DNA of 6,602 nucleotides from positions 1 through 6,602 of the forward strand of contig JAJZUN010000158.1 in the NCBI GenBank assembly GCA_021848555.1. The letters run 5' to 3'. The DNA comes from Pseudomonadota bacterium. GTDB lineage: Bacteria > Pseudomonadota > Gammaproteobacteria > Burkholderiales > SG8-39. The stretch's first letter is position 1. Every line of letters begins with the position of its first letter. Made by a program: the position numbers and the translations under genes. The notes below the pieces were generated by a model. It was not told the DNA's origin. It saw nothing but the letters and a program-made list of their open reading frames with translations, and ran no database searches. Below, in pieces: positions 5,997-6,602 of the stretch.

Positions 5997-6602
5997 CAGA
6001 AATAGCCCTCCTTTTTCCGCTGCTCCATCGATGCCTCCGAGGTCTGGTCGTCCAGCCGCGTCGCGCCGCGTTCGCTGATCGTAATGGTCGCCGTCTCGGC
6101 CACGATCTCGTCGGCGGAAGCGGCCAGCGATTCCACCGGCGCGGTGCACGGGATGTCGCCGATGGTGCGAAAGCGCACGCTCAGTTCGACCACTTCGTCT
6201 TCCGGTTTCGCCGGTGTCAGTTCGGTCACGGGCACGAGGGCGGTGCCGCGGCGCACGATGCTCCGGCGGTGGGCGAAATAAATCGACGGCAGTTCGAGCT
6301 TTTCGCGTGCGATGTACTGCCACACGTCGAGCTCGGTCCAGTTCGAGATCGGAAAAGCGCGGATGTTTTCCCCCTTGAGGGTGCGGGCGTTATACAGATC
6401 CCACAGCTCCGGACGCTGGTTCTTCGGATCCCACTGGCCGAATTCGTCGCGAAAGGAAAACACGCGTTCCTTAGCGCGCGCTTTTTCCTCGTCGCGCCGC
6501 GCGCCGCCGATGCAGCAGTCGAAGCCGAACTCGGCGATAGCCTCGAGCAGCGTCACCGACTGGTGCTTGTTGCGCGATTCGGTCGCATTCTTGACCATCA
6601 CA
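5996..6602 (-). CDS. cysD: Sulfate adenylyltransferase subunit 2 (ATP sulfurylase catalytic subunit), C-terminal part
   Basis: CysD is the catalytic subunit of ATP sulfurylase and binds ATP and sulfate to form APS with CysN. The 201 visible residues are the C-terminal two thirds of a protein usually about 300 residues long; the N-terminus, with the ATP-binding PP-loop, lies beyond the right edge. Recognisable segments are GGARRDEEKARAKER (33-47), SFRDEFGQWDPKNQRPELW (49-67), FPISNWTELDVWQYI (82-96), the VRFRTIGDIP stretch (about 142-151) and the conserved tail EASMEQRKKEGYF. The valine (GTG) and methionine at the right edge are internal residues, not the start. The stop overlaps the cysN start by one base. 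By comparison with many proteobacteria, cysH and sulfite reductase genes are likely just upstream, outside the window. Confidence 0.97.
   Translation of the reverse strand, partial: VMVKNATESRNKHQSVTLLEAIAEFGFDCCIGGARRDEEKARAKERVFSFRDEFGQWDPKNQRPELWDLYNARTLKGENIRAFPISNWTELDVWQYIAREKLELPSIYFAHRRSIVRRGTALVPVTELTPAKPEDEVVELSVRFRTIGDIPCTAPVESLAASADEIVAETATITISERGATRLDDQTSEASMEQRKKEGYF
5997..6013 (-). promoter_or_regulatory. Ribosome binding site of cysN inside the cysD 3' end
   Basis: AAGGAGGG (6013-6006) on the minus strand lies in the last codons of cysD, 10 bases before the cysN ATG at 5996. The spacing is slightly long but the match is strong. It supports this start over longer in-frame readings and suits translational coupling of the two subunits. 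Confidence 0.75.

Noticed and set aside
4905..6005. Plus-strand open frame of 366 codons opposite cysN
   Set aside because: It is antisense to a fully motif-supported cysN; the composition is a reflection of the opposite strand and no family is recognisable.
5997..6323. N-terminal extension of CysN into cysD
   Set aside because: It overlaps the conserved CysD C-terminus; the CysN family start and the ribosome binding site both point to 5996.

Overview
The window is GC-rich DNA (about two thirds G+C by eye) from a bacterial chromosome. It is tightly packed, with seven protein genes whose codon use looks uniform. The CysD/CysN proteins are of the assimilatory proteobacterial type. The CysD C-terminus, the lone short CysN and the acyl-CoA gene set together suggest a betaproteobacterium (Burkholderiales or a relative). 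That taxonomic call comes from recalled protein resemblance, not from a search. I see no tRNA, rRNA, CRISPR array, insertion sequence or phage gene.

Left part (1-3468, all minus strand): a four-gene acyl-CoA operon. In transcription order it encodes a MaoC/hot-dog enoyl-CoA hydratase, an AMP-forming acyl-CoA ligase, a short-chain dehydrogenase/reductase, and the N-terminal third of a family III (CaiB/BaiF) CoA-transferase that runs off the left edge. The gaps are 62, 37 and 57 bases. The set can activate a carboxylic acid to its CoA thioester, hydrate a double bond, oxidise or reduce the hydroxy/keto group, and move CoA between acids. It therefore looks like a beta-oxidation-like catabolic module whose dehydrogenase and thiolase are elsewhere. 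The substrate cannot be read from the sequence.

Middle (3469-4624): a 144-base divergent spacer carries a perfect 16-base palindrome, a candidate operator. It leads rightward to a small DUF423 (YgdD-type) membrane protein. That gene converges, with 7 bases between stop codons, on a minus-strand gene for an exported ankyrin-repeat protein.

Right part (4716-6602, minus strand): the end of a sulfate-assimilation operon. cysD (partial, entering from the right edge) and cysN overlap by one base, and together encode the two subunits of ATP sulfurylase. cysN appears to be the last gene. A GC-rich hairpin sits 11 bases past its stop, before the ankyrin gene.

Overall this is mostly ordinary housekeeping and catabolic sequence. 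No clearly new system is visible. The points most worth a second look are the palindrome between the divergent genes, the pairing of a CoA ligase with a CoA-transferase in one operon, and the start and promoter of the ankyrin gene.
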